64,000 bases of DNA from Paraescarpia echinospica (Eukaryota; Annelida; Polychaeta; Sabellida; Siboglinidae), in NCBI GenBank assembly GCA_020002185.1, contig CM034538.1:1592270-1656269 (forward strand), written 5' to 3'. Both the position numbers and the translations under genes were made by a program. This document shows positions 23,201-35,880 of the stretch, piece by piece (the first letter of the stretch is position 1; every line of letters begins with the position of its first letter). The notes under the pieces are model-generated. The model had not been told where the DNA came from. It ran no database searches and saw only the letters and a program-made list of their open reading frames with translations.

Positions 23201-24394
23201 CTGTAGACAACTATATGTGTTGCCCTGAGTGAAACTATTCGCAATAAACAGACAACCTTGATGAGTTACTTATGAAACATAATACGAATACCAAAACAAC
23301 CGTCTTGCCCCATGTCATGAAACACGATAGCCCCCTACACCTAGAGCAATGGCGTATGTAACATTCTCTTTACATTTTATCGCTTCTATGAACGAATCGT
23401 TGTCTGACAACATAACGCATGCATACACATTAATCTAGCTGTTAAATTGAAATTGTAATTTAAAAGTAATATTTTTATGCTATATATTTATATAAATGTA
23501 ATGTTTTACACATCATTGGGCACAACATATCGTAAATGGTGTACACTATGACCGTAATGTATACTTATAATAAATACTAAAAGACCCGACGAAACCTAAT
23601 TGATTTACCAACAGAGTATAAGACACAGCACGCTCTTTATATTGTCCAACGGGTAGTACTTATCTCACATAAGGCATTGCACACTTTATTCCAATACAAC
23701 CCGTGTGCAATATTCCCACGTATGCATGACATTCGCATAAACGACAACAACACTGGAACATGTTTGACTGACTGTTATGCTTATGACCGTCCGTTGTTGT
23801 TTCAAGGCGAGGCAGTCACATGCTACAAATGCGATTATTCGAGTTTGCTTGGTAATGACGACTGCAAGACCCTCAACGTGAACGGGGATCTCGGCAACTG
23901 CACCGGGGCGGTCTGCAACAAGCAGAAGATAACGGCTGGCGGTGAGTGCACGCTCTAGACGTATAATGATGGCTGCCGTCTAGGCACACTCTATAGTGTA
24001 ATGACGGTTAGCGGTCTGTGCACGCTCTAGACGTATAATGACGGCTAGCGGTAAGTACACGCTCTAGACGTATACTGACGGGTGTCTAAGAGTTCACGCT
24101 CTAAACGTATACTGACGGCTGACGGTGAGTGCATGCTTTAGACGTATAATGGCAGCTAGCGGTGAGTGCACGCTCTAGACGTATTACGACGGCTAGCGGT
24201 GAGTGGACACTCTAAACGTATAATAACGGTTGGCGGTGAGTGCAAACTATATACGTATTATGACGGCTGGCGGAGATTGCACGATCTAGACGTATTGTGA
24301 CGGCTAGCGGTGAATGCACGCTGTAGACATATAGTACCGTACACAAGCACCAACACGTCTACATCTAAAATGTGGTGTATATATATATATATGA

Positions 24395-24425
<31 letters not shown>

Positions 24426-24982
24426 CACACATGTATATATATATATATAATATATATATATATATAATTATTATTATTATAATACGTAGTTAAGGCTTCC
24501 AAGGTCGGTATGCCAAGGATATTCATGCTGATGTAGTCAGCAGCGTCCCCTGTGTAGCGACTATGATTTGTATGTTAAACCATTGAACTACAACCTACTT
24601 GAACAACTAAATCCTTTTTTTGTTTCATTTGCCCCTAGAGATTATATCATGATGTAGTTGTTATTCCTAAAGGATTTTATAAAAGCATGTTCCTAGAAAA
24701 TTGAGTTAATACAATGATATAATTTGTTTGCAGCAACGCTAATTAGTGTTTTCTGTCGTGCTCAGTGTACTTTCTGCTGTTTCAGACATCGAGTCCATAA
24801 GCCGAGGCTGCGGCGACGACACCAAGAAGGTTGGCTGCAGCTCGGCTTCTTTTGCCGGCGTGAAGACGGTGCTCTGCTACTGCAACACGGACCGGTGCAA
24901 TGGCGCCTCAGTCCAAACTGGCATCGTCGTCTCTATGTTTGCCATAGCTGTCTTTGCCGCTGTATTCGCAACTTGGCCCTAG
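20266..24982 (+). CDS. Ly6/uPAR-domain GPI-anchored protein, three exons
   Basis: Small secreted three-finger (Ly6/uPAR) protein, predicted to be GPI-anchored at the cell surface. Exon 1 (20,266-20,320) encodes MQM plus a hydrophobic signal peptide (LLACVLVFVASFIGS) and ends at tcag|gtatgt. Exon 2 (23,807-23,941) starts GEAVTCYKCDY and holds cysteines 1-5. Exon 3 (24,786-24,982) holds the remaining cysteines, ends the domain with CYCNTDRCNG (the family's C-terminal CN signature) and closes with a hydrophobic GPI-signal tail before TAG. All introns are phase 1, so the spliced frame is continuous (about 128 residues, ten cysteines in the mature domain). The ligand is unknown. Intron 1 carries the 64-bp satellite and intron 2 starts with a minisatellite that copies the donor site. 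Confidence 0.9.
20926..23236. repeat. 64-bp satellite array, about 36 copies, in Ly6 intron 1
   Basis: Units start tgaaactaaactaaca and include ctgtaatgcgtacgtactgt and agacaactatatgtgttgcc. The period is 64 bp throughout with almost no length change. Variants are concentrated at a few positions: acgt/atgt, gtacgtac/gtacatac (both CpG-to-TpG/CpA changes), ccttagt/cctgagt, and gttgccc/gttaccc. There are no unique spacers. The array makes up two thirds of the intron. Confidence 0.97.
23936..24335 (+). repeat. About 38-bp minisatellite that repeats the exon 2 splice donor
   Basis: The first unit overlaps the end of exon 2 (ggctggcg|gtgagtgcacgct). About nine further degenerate units follow, with gcggtgagtgca, cgctctagacgtata and atgacggct. 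Several keep a GTGAGT or GTAAGT donor match, so the start of intron 2 holds a ladder of decoy 5' splice sites. Confidence 0.85.
24376..24470. repeat. (AT)n microsatellite in Ly6 intron 2
   Basis: Runs of tatata with small interruptions. Confidence 0.9.
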
Positions 24983-25545
24983 GGACGTATCTGCATATCG
25001 CATGGTTTCGTATCGCTGACGTTTGTGTAGAAATATTCGACGCCAAATACCTGCGTACTTTCTCATAATACAGGGGAAACCTGTTCGCCAAACACATGAT
25101 TATGAATGTATCACGCCATTTCAATGGTCTGTGCGAAGTAGTGAACGCCTAATCTCTGCTGCGGACAATCATGCGACAATATGTTACGAAGGGAACATAA
25201 TGCATTATATATATCACACAGAGTCTGTGATAGGACCAAGGAAAAAAACAATGACGTCTTCAGAGTTTTTGGTCTGAAACTGTTACCCTGTCAGTAAAAT
25301 GTATGCGACCATGTTTCATTGCAAACTATTTTAATGTACATATTTTGGAAGCAAACACAAGAAGCGGATGCATGTTATTATATATATAAATATATATATA
25401 TAGTTCTTCGAGACGGATGTGATATATCTAGTTTTATCTTCTCAGCTTGAATTTACTGATTTTGTTATTGTTAATGTGCATGAACTTTTGCGTTGATGTG
25501 ATCATGACTAGAACGATGTTTTAAATAAAAATAAAACCAGGAAAA
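24983..25545 (+). other. 3' UTR of the Ly6 gene with poly(A) signals
   Basis: AT-rich sequence after the TAG with no exon signal, ending near an AATAAAAATAAAA double poly(A) signal at about 25,523-25,536. Open frames inside it have no support. Confidence 0.5.
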
Positions 25546-25695
25546 AATAATGTAGAAACATATATGATAACACATTTACCAAATATAGACAAAGCGGCTA
25601 TATAAAGCTTATATAAAACTTGTATAAAGCCTGTAAACGCGGAGATATAGCAGCAGAGAACATTGAGAGTAACGCTTTTTTGTCTAATAAAACGT

Positions 25696-25885
25696 GCCCT
25701 CCCTCCCTGCCTCCCTGCCTCCCTGCCTCTCTCCCTCCCTCCCTCCCTCCCTTCCTCCCTCCTTCACTCCCTCTCTCCCTTCCTCACTCCTTCCCTTCCT
25801 GCCTACCTCCCTCTCCCTCCCTCCTTCCCTCCCTCCCTTCCTCCCTCCCTTCCTTCCTCCATCCCTCCCTCCATCCCTCCCACTT
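25696..25885. repeat. Polypyrimidine (CCCT)n tract
   Basis: About 190 bp of tccctccctcc-type repeats with strong strand asymmetry. It could form triplex or H-DNA. Open frames in all plus-strand phases (SLPPSLP-type) are artefacts. Confidence 0.95.
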
Positions 25886-25997
25886 TACTTTACTGCGCAG
25901 GTGGCTGACATCAAGACATGACCGGTATCAGCCCATCTTGATTGCATAGCTAACACACTGGTCTTTTCTTCGGTCGCCTAGCACCACACTTCATACA

Positions 25998-26420
25998 TTG
26001 CCTTTGTCAGTGTCTGTTCGTATTGTAGTTGCCGATAATATACGGCATGCAAATGTTGACACGACGGACATTGGTATATCGGTCATGACATTGCGCGAAT
26101 ACCATGACATTGTTCGTGACATTCGTCACTGGTGCACGGGTGTTGTTGGTACACATCTTCTATGTTGTGGCTTTTTATTTGTTGGGTTAATTGAGGATGT
26201 CATTACTGTGAACGGTGACATGTTTCAGATTAGCCTTAGGTATCTCTCACACTCTTTAAAGTGGATTCTTAAAACGGATACTTTGAACATAAAAATTGTA
26301 AAGGGCATTAATTTAAAAAAAATAATACATTATGGAGAAAACCAATGTAAATATAATATTGTATTTGCTGTGGATAAAAGTGGAATCATTAATGTTGTAG
26401 TTGTTATTGCTACACAATGA
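25998..26420 (+). CDS. Hypothetical 140-residue open frame, weak
   Basis: Not recognised. The frame is longer than most chance frames in the area and has a hydrophobic central stretch (GTHLLCCGFLFVGLIE), but shows no domain and no convincing splice sites, and AT-rich codons are used freely. It begins inside plain sequence with no promoter motif. Most likely chance; listed because nothing else explains the interval. Confidence 0.12.
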   Translation: MPLSVSVRIVVADNIRHANVDTTDIGISVMTLREYHDIVRDIRHWCTGVVGTHLLCCGFLFVGLIEDVITVNGDMFQISLRYLSHSLKWILKTDTLNIKIVKGINLKKIIHYGENQCKYNIVFAVDKSGIINVVVVIATQ

Positions 26421-28440
26421 AACACACCGCATCATACATGTCGACACTCGCCATAGCTATAGAACAATCAATCAATACATATTCGTCTAAACTTCGGAGG
26501 TAGCCATTTTATAACACAAACAACAAGTTTTCGACTCGGTCTTCATGAGATAATTTAAACATCGTTCCAGTTAGTACAAATATGATCTAACGATGCATGT
26601 GATATGGCATTAAACATACTTTTAAGACTTGTTCAAAGAAGTAATGTTGGTGCCTCTTGGTGGTAAAGAAATATGTTCTGCATGCCTAATTTACCTGTAA
26701 GTAATGATGAATATTTCTAGATAACAATTCCATGTGTTCATCACCGTAATTTCGAAACTCCACACCGTTCGTATTTACATATACGAGATCACTAAACACA
26801 ACACACTCCGCGGGAGTGGTGGAAGAGGTCAAATTGGTCATGTTACATCACACGCACACACACGCAGTCACACGCAATCACACGCACTCACACACATACA
26901 AACCCACCCACCCAACCACCCACCCACCCCCCCCCCACACACACACCAAAAATACTGGCACAGGCATACGCGTATCTACACTGATCGATTAATATCATAC
27001 ATTTTCAATCATAATCGACCATTCACTTTAGAAACTGTACCCCCTCTGATAACAAATCAGAACTCAATAGCTTTAGCATCGGCTGAGTGGCAAGCTGGAT
27101 CGAGTTGCTTTATTTGCTGTCTGAAATTGGCGCTATCTGCAATGTACATATGACCGATAGATATGTGTGTCATCACCAAATCAAGTCATGACTTGCTCGA
27201 ACAAGAATCGTTTAACCAATACAGTAACTACCAGCTTTGACATGTAGCTCGATAGTTTCTCGGGTAATACACCTACCACACAGAAGCTTTAACCCTATCC
27301 ACTGTATCCATCTGTTCCGACTATTCCAAACAAAGTAGTATTCGTTCTAAACCAAAGTATTTTAGAAAATACTTTAACCGCCTAACTAATGGAAGACCGA
27401 AGAAATAAACTAAAAGAAATGTAGGACCATTCTGCATAGCCTCACCCCGGGGGAACAACGACAGGCGAAACAACAACCGATCAGTCATCAAGTACAGCTT
27501 TTATGGAATTGAATTATTTCTGACTGATTGCAGTTTCCGTGAAGTTAAACGAGTAATTATATCAGCGGTATTGAACATCGGGATAATTACCCCCTTGGGG
27601 GTAATTCGGCCTTTTTTGGGGGTAACACAAGCGTTTTTAAAGAATAGAGATTTCAATAATTAATTCATCAAGACTACGCTCTTGTTGCACGCTACGTTGA
27701 AGACATATGTTGTGGAAAGACGTGAAAGAATTAAGCTAATAATGTATCATGCCGAAAGTAAGAAGTCCCTTACAATCGGGGAGGATCTTATCAAACTGTG
27801 TCTAGTTGAAGCATTGAGGTTCGTCCTTGGCAAGGAACAACGGAGATGAACCAGATGGCATTTTAAGGCACAACTGTGAAAACTGAATATCTGAGACGAG
27901 CGAGGTCACTTTTGGATCAGACTGTTTTTGTTGCAGACATGTTAGCAAACCACACAATGATTCGCGCTTCAGCTAAATGAAGTACTCACTAAATGCTTGT
28001 ACTTGAAAGGCTATTCTATCAAAACGGACGTTCTTTTTCTAAACTGTTTACCATGGAATGCTACGGACCCCATAATTACCATTACATATAAAGAGGTTGG
28101 ATCATATTTCAGTGTTCATGTCTTCCACGTGGAGGTTCGCTGGTCATCACGGAGACACCATTTCATTCGTGTGTTCGAATTAAGAGAATAAAACCGTCAT
28201 ATTCTTGGAAGGGGGAGAACCGCTACATACCGCGATTTCAGGTGTCGATGTCAGACAAAGAGACTAGATCATACAGCCATTATAAAGCTGGTCTACATTG
28301 CACATCTTTTTGGTGAGATCAATCAGCTGATCCTCTGACAAGAAAAGGAACATGGTAAATATTCTCACAGCTGAAGGCATTTCACAGCAATCGTTTTTTT
28401 AGATTTTTTTATATAAATTACGTAATTTATTTGGGGAAAA
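26421..28440. other. No gene seen; small simple repeats and one palindrome
   Basis: Contains a CA/CCCA-rich tract (26,845-26,945) and the near-perfect palindrome attaccccctt/gggggtaat at 27,587-27,606, followed by a third gggggtaa at 27,618. No exon is supported. Two lightly open frames (27,997-28,191 and 26,734-27,153) overlap simple repeats or lack signals. Confidence 0.4.
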
Positions 28441-28507
28441 TGTCCACACATGGTTGGTTTATTTGTTCGGAGTAGTGTAATGCTGCGTTCCAACCTCCTT
28501 GTGTATA

Positions 28508-28756
28508 TCATGAATACGACTTCGTAACGCCCAGTTGCATAAATTTAGAAGTGGTAACCTCGGGCTGCTCCTGAATGTTCGAGTTCGCCAAGTCGTGTTT
28601 ACGATATAAACGAGCCCATTGGTACGCAGCTTTATACATGTCTGAGTAAATTTTGTTTTGTTGCCAGACTTGTACATTTAATAGTCTCGGACGTTCTGAA
28701 AACAAAAACACAACACATTGACCCACCAACAGGATAACAACACGTGTCAGAAACAT
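28508..28756 (-). CDS. Hypothetical small protein with signal-like N-terminus, weak
   Basis: 82-residue minus-strand frame starting MFLTRVVILLVGQCVVFLF, which looks like a signal peptide, followed by a polar region. An internal ttgttttcag could alternatively be a splice acceptor, making the downstream part an exon. It lies divergently upstream of the deaminase promoter at 28.8-29.2 kb. Not recognised; may be chance. Confidence 0.2.
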   Translation of the reverse strand: MFLTRVVILLVGQCVVFLFSERPRLLNVQVWQQNKIYSDMYKAAYQWARLYRKHDLANSNIQEQPEVTTSKFMQLGVTKSYS

Positions 28757-28810
28757 TTACGAGTTTCACATATGCATTGATTACATCAATGCCAACATAT
28801 AATTATTATG

Positions 28811-29047
28811 TCCAATCAGCAACGCGATATTTGTGCTACGGTTGCTACTCTATTGACTTCGATCGACTTTGTGTCTTTTTATGTGTTCGATCACCAGTTA
28901 GTAAGTGATAGAGCCTCTGAATCATGCATGTTCGAGTTCAACTCTGTTCAAGATACAGGCTATATGTTGATCTTTATAGTACATGTTGTTACTTGTCTGA
29001 GCTTAGGTCAATGTTTTGGGTCACCCGGTTAATCGGGGATAGGATCG
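28811..29047 (+). repeat. Direct repeat, copy 1 (deaminase promoter region)
   Basis: About 235 bp matching 33,383-33,616 at high identity, from ccaatcagcaa to cccggttaatcggggatagg. It starts with a CCAAT box. More diverged similarity continues downstream (catggtcacttgtc and tttattcaccgtc versus catggtcatgtgtc and tttattcattgtc), up to the TATA region of copy 1. Confidence 0.88.
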
Positions 29048-29175
29048 ATCGCAGTAAGACTAAAGCTGCATGTTCATAGGCTTATTGTACGGGTATGCCC
29101 TACAATTAGGTGCATGGTCACTTGTCAACATGCATGACCAATGAAATAACTGTATCGATTTATTCACCGTCGGCG

Positions 29176-29183
29176 TATAAAAG
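29176..29183 (+). promoter_or_regulatory. TATA box of the 29-kb deaminase
   Basis: cggcgtataaaagat lies 100 bp before the ATG at 29,280 and about 365 bp after a CCAAT box (28,812). Spacing suits a transcription start near 29,207-29,212. Confidence 0.6.
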
Positions 29184-29279
29184 ATATTAAATCAATTAGT
29201 TGTGATCAGTTGCATGTGCAGCTGCACTATAGTCATTTGGATAGTCAGACAGAAGAAATAAAAATTTGAATAACCGAAG

Positions 29280-29856
29280 ATGGCAAACCTCGAACTCTTA
29301 CGAAGATTTATCGAGATAATCATAGACAGACACAGTGCAGCACTGCTGTGTATCAGCGAACAAGGCGATGGAAACTATAAATGCGTCTTCTTTAGAAACA
29401 GTCCGCAGGCAGAGCATGCTGAGGAACTTTTTTTGAACGATGGTGCACTCCGACAACGGCTGGAAACAGGCAACAGGATTCTGTTGTACCTGACATATTC
29501 TCCATGCTCGGAAGATGGGCATAGGTGTGCTGAAAACCTGAGTGCATTTGCTAAGGAGGTGAGAGCACCTGTCACTATTAAATTTGTACATAGCTACTAC
29601 ATCGTTGGTGAGAATGCGGAAGAAAGATACATAATGGGACTTAACGACTAGGACAGTAATCTCGCGGAACCGCTGGCTGTACTAGAGGAGGATGATTGGG
29701 AGTTTCTGAAGCAGAAACTCGGGATCACCGAAGACGAATTTAATGATCTGATGAATCTTCCCAACATAGACAGACACGAGGTGTTTGGTTATCTTGCTGT
29801 TCCTGGAACTAATAGAAGGCAATATCGTCAAGATGAGTTCCGAAAGGCCAAGAAAA
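29280..29856 (+). pseudogene. AID/APOBEC-like cytidine deaminase, core exon with in-frame TAG
   Basis: Zinc-dependent polynucleotide cytidine deaminase family. Residues 46-48 are HAE (zinc ligand His and catalytic Glu); residues 74-83 are SPCSEDGHRC, a PC-x6-C motif with the two zinc-ligand cysteines. This fits the family signature H-x-E, then 23-28 residues, then PC-x2-6-C. The start ATG has a good context (gaagATGGC) and a TATA box 100 bp upstream. An in-frame TAG at 29,649-29,651 (codon 124) cuts the frame after the core; the frame then stays open for about 68 codons (EEDDWEFLKQKLGIT and beyond) up to a donor-like aaaa|gtgagt at 29,856. The homologous region in the 57-kb gene (IIGL..., then NEDW) aligns across the stop, so the stop is secondary, read through, or a lesion. 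The likely 3' exon is at 34,609. Confidence 0.8.
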
Positions 29857-29899
29857 GTGAGTAAAGAAATCTAAGCTTCAGGCAATTTCCAACTATAAC

Positions 29900-32416
<2,517 letters not shown>

Positions 32417-32419
32417 GAG

Positions 32420-32575
32420 CGCAATTGTTGGCGCAGTTACTGGAGCCTCGGCCTCTCAATTGAGAGTACCCGGGTTCGAATCATGTAGTGCCGTGTCGAA
32501 CCTTGGGTAAGTTCGTCCACTTTACGTTGCTCCAGTTCATTGAGCAGTGTGAACGAGTACCGAACAGAAATCCAA
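32420..32575 (+). mobile_element. tRNA-derived SINE
   Basis: The head has an A-box-like tggcgcagttactggagc and a B-box gggttcgaatcat separated as in a tRNA promoter, but the cloverleaf is not intact. It continues into ccttgggtaagttcgtccac and gctccagttcattgag, the conserved type of SINE body in which a tRNA head leads to a CTTGGGCAAG-like block and GTACC. It starts directly at the end of the (CA)n run. Confidence 0.65.
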
Positions 32576-33382
32576 ATACGTATTTTTAAAACGTTCCGTA
32601 AGCATTGGTTTTACTAGAATATGCCAACAAACCTTTTTAGAGTAATTTGGGTGTGTTGAATCCAAAAATATATGTTGGCAATCTGTGGGAGGGGTTCATG
32701 ACCCCCTAAATTTGGAGAAAAAAAACAAATAACATTCGATTAACCGTCGAATGTAAACCAACACCCTTCTAATTAGCATACTATTGATTACATAATAAAA
32801 CAAAAAATTTGGCAATATACGGGACGGGTCCTTGACCCCCTCATTTAAAAAAATACAAAACAAAGTCCGTTTTACATCTGAAAACAATAATTGATGAATC
32901 ACCTTTTAATCGACGTAATGTTGTCCACGTAATGTAACTGTGGTAACACTTTTTCCTTAGGGAGAGATACAGATAAATATAACATTTTATGCATTTATTT
33001 AGATCAACCATGAAAATAAGAGTACAGTTATGATTAATATTTGATAAGTGAATAAATATAGAGTGACATATGGAGATCTGCAGTAAAACTGAAATATCGC
33101 TGGCATAAAGGCCACCACTGCAGTTATATTAGAATTTACGGACGTAACCACTACGGATTGGAAACTGGAATCTGAAGACCTGTGACCGCACGTGGTCACA
33201 CGCCCCGCTATTCCAGATGCCTGTAATGCGACAGTGTCGTGCAGTTGTAGCAAATAGTGTGTCGGCAACAAACGGAGTTGTCAAAAGTCATGACAGCCAC
33301 GTGCCGGTCTATGAAAGTACACAGGTTGCTAATACGCCAAAGTCTGATATCGGCTGTAGAAACTGTTGATTCAGATTCATAG
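32576..33382. other. No gene seen; diverged duplication of about 130 bp
   Basis: The stretch around ggttcatgaccccctaaatt (32,693) recurs loosely as ggtccttgaccccctcattt (32,825), with a similar ttggcaat block before each. No coding evidence. Confidence 0.35.
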
Positions 33383-33616
33383 CCCAATCAGCAATCCAAC
33401 ATTTGTGCTACGGTTGCTAGTCTGCTGACTTCATCGACTTTGTCTTTCTGTGTGTTCGATCACCAGTTAGTAAGTGATAGAGCCTCTGAATCACGGGTGA
33501 TCGAGTTTAACTCTGTCCAAGATACAGGCTATATGTTGGTCTCTATAATACATGTTGTTACTTGTCTGAGCTTAGGTCAATGTTTTGGGTCACCCGGTTA
33601 ATCGGGGATAGGATCG
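33383..33616 (+). repeat. Direct repeat, copy 2 (orphan deaminase promoter)
   Basis: Second copy of 28,811-29,047, 4572 bp downstream in the same orientation, again starting with a CCAAT box. No core deaminase exon follows it before the terminal exon at 34,609, so it looks like the promoter of a duplicated deaminase that lost its first exon. The interval 33,617-33,800 contains a 26-bp tandem duplication (gtaaatgaacaactaggttt). Confidence 0.85.
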
Positions 33617-34348
33617 TAGGTACAACTTGTAACGGTTCAACCAGTTGGTTTTTAAACATTTACTTGTACCGGTACAATTTGATAAAGTCTTTATACATAA
33701 CTTTTGGTAAAGTCTTTATACATCACCTAGCTCCCCGAAGGGGAGGGAAGTGATGATATCGGTAAATGAACAACTAGGTTTCGGTAAATGAACAACTAGG
33801 TTTGTTCTGGTTACGCCTACATGGTCATGTGTCCGATATCTTATCAGAAATATGCTTAATCACGTGGTTACTATAGATTTATTCATTGTCTAGATCATAG
33901 TTACATTGACCGTGTTGTAGCTCCTTAGCAAGTTCAAAATTAGTTCGCGAACTATACTGGTTATCAAACTATGGCAATATGCATACAGGATTTAAGTTCT
34001 GAATCTTCTTACCTGCTGTTATCATCATCTCGTTGACATGCTGGTCGAGTTTAGTTAAACTCTAATATCTCTAGCTCTCATAAAATGCCTGTATGTATGA
34101 TACCCGTCAGTATTTACGAATGGTTGCAGGCAGTACTCCGGCTAAAGGGTCAAGTAGCCAAATTGCTGCCAAATATCATTCCGCATAGTAAAATCAGTTA
34201 AAAATACACCATTTTACTGTCAACAGCTTCTACAATTACACCTGGAAATCTGCCTACTTAAATGCACTTATGTAAGAGTATGTGAATTTTGTAAAAATCA
34301 TTTTTCAAAAATACACTGCCCTTTTTTCGTCTGTAGTAACTGTAGTAA

Positions 34349-34383
34349 CTGGGGCATGACCCCATAGCGAAGGGGTCATGCTC
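34349..34383. repeat. Inverted repeat, 10-bp arms
   Basis: gcatgacccc, an 8-base spacer, then ggggtcatgc. Hairpin-forming; no terminator-like T run. Function unknown. Confidence 0.6.
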
Positions 34384-34608
34384 CATATGAAGAAAACGTT
34401 AAAATGCTCCCACACCCCACCCACACACACACACAGAAACACAAGTTAACAATAGTTTTAGTTAGGTAAAAGTGGAACTCGTTGTTTACTATTTCCCATA
34501 TGGAAACTCGTACAGCTAGAGCGGTAATTAAGAAAGCTGACGCGGGCACGTTTATTTTCTGTAGTTTCTTGATGTGATTGAGATTGCAACCAAATGACGA
34601 CACTACAG

Positions 34609-34733
34609 CGAGAAGTCATGAGGCGGGTGCAAATGGAGGGATAGATGATCCGGGAAATGACAACAAACAGGCTGCGATGAGTCGTTTGCCGGACTCTTCC
34701 GGTGTGCCGCAGAAGAGTAAGAAGACCAAATGA
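34609..34733 (+). CDS. Terminal exon of an AID/APOBEC-like deaminase
   Basis: After cactacag the phase-1 frame encodes RSHEAGANGG, continues polar, and ends VPQKSKKTK followed by TGA. The last exon of the 57-60 kb gene ends SSKKSK with TGA, and the sequences after the two stops match in order (aaatgaaa, cgtcag, ttctttgc, cgtttc), so both are the same 3' UTR. The phase-1 acceptor fits the donor at 29,856, so a 29,280-29,856 / 34,609-34,733 gene with a 4.75-kb intron is possible. Equally, it may be the remnant of a second gene belonging to the promoter copy at 33,383. Caveats: the pyrimidine tract is weak, and the intron phase differs from the 57-kb paralog (phase 2). Confidence 0.5.
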
Positions 34734-34795
34734 AAAAACAATAGATTTCGTCAGCTTGTTCAGGGTATTCTTTGCAGTAAACGTTTCACCAACAC

Positions 34796-35720
34796 CAGTT
34801 CTAAAGGGTTCTCAATGAGGACATCTGCAACAGCTGTTTCATTTGCCTCTTAATGAGAAATAACATTTAAGTATAATTGTTGCTCTCTGTCATGCCATGT
34901 GCTTGTTGGCGGGAGCAGAAACTGATTTCACAAGCAATAGTATGCTCCTACGACAGAATGTCTGAACGCTCCATATGTGTGTTCAGCATCCATTTCTGTT
35001 ACGCAACTGCACACGTAATGGATATGTCTGACATAATAACAATGTTTATTTTATATAGCGCCATATCCATAACGTTCATAATAAACTATAATACATTAAG
35101 ATAATGGTGCCGTGTAAACATCAGTAGACTAAGTAGAAGGTTTAAACATTAAAATAAATAAATTCTCATGTTAAAGTAAGTACTTAAAAATGTTATTTCG
35201 GCTGTAGAAATTGATCAAGATAGTTTTTTAATATGAATAACGTAGAGTAAAATGTTTCTGCGATCCGTTAACGCACGGTTTCGAACACAAACCTTTCAGT
35301 GTGACATAACACATTGGTGCGTTGGCGGATGCGTTTGATGCAACTTTCAAATATGTTGCAAAATTGTGGGTTAACGCTCCATAAACGGAACAAGGATTCA
35401 AAATTATGACGTCGTATGGGGTGCTTCCCCTACTTCTTCACGCGTTGCGTAAATGCCCCGAGAGTGCCTGACGCGTGACCAGATAGGAGAAATGATCGAT
35501 CGCGCCACATTTCCTACCATGATTCGCAAAAATGCTGCAATGCGTGTGTGTGTGTGGGGGGGGGGCAATAGTTACGACAATAGTAGACGGTAATAGTTTG
35601 AATATGTATCCCGACAGGCATATGTCTATACGAGTGGCGCCGTACTAGTCCTATACAGCACATACGCTATTTCGGTTGAATTGGTAACCTTATATTGGAT
35701 TGTTTAATTCATATTTCGAC
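34796..35720. other. No gene seen
   Basis: AT-rich, no supported exon; a short G run (35,555-35,566) after a TG tract. Confidence 0.4.
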
Positions 35721-35721
35721 G

Positions 35722-35880
35722 ATTTTGCGACTGTTAAACATTTATTTCAGCCATTTTTGACTGCTATAAATTAATTGCAGCCATTTGCGACTGTAAAAAT
35801 TAATCGCAGCCATTGCGACTGTTAAAAAGTAATTGTAACTATTTGCGACTGTTAAAAATTAATTATAGCCAATTGCAATG
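35722..35880. repeat. About 34-bp minisatellite, 5 copies
   Basis: Units contain gcgactgttaaaaattaatt followed by gcagccattt, with drift among copies. Confidence 0.8.

Noticed and set aside
20926..23236. CRISPR-like array
   Set aside because: Direct 64-bp repeats are contiguous with no unique spacers, in a eukaryotic intron.
25620..25949. SLPPSLP-type frames
   Set aside because: Polypyrimidine simple repeat.
26734..27153. 139-residue frame
   Set aside because: Half of it is CA/CCCA simple repeat; no motif or splice context.
32420..32500. Functional tRNA gene
   Set aside because: A and B boxes are present but acceptor and anticodon stems do not pair, and a SINE body follows.
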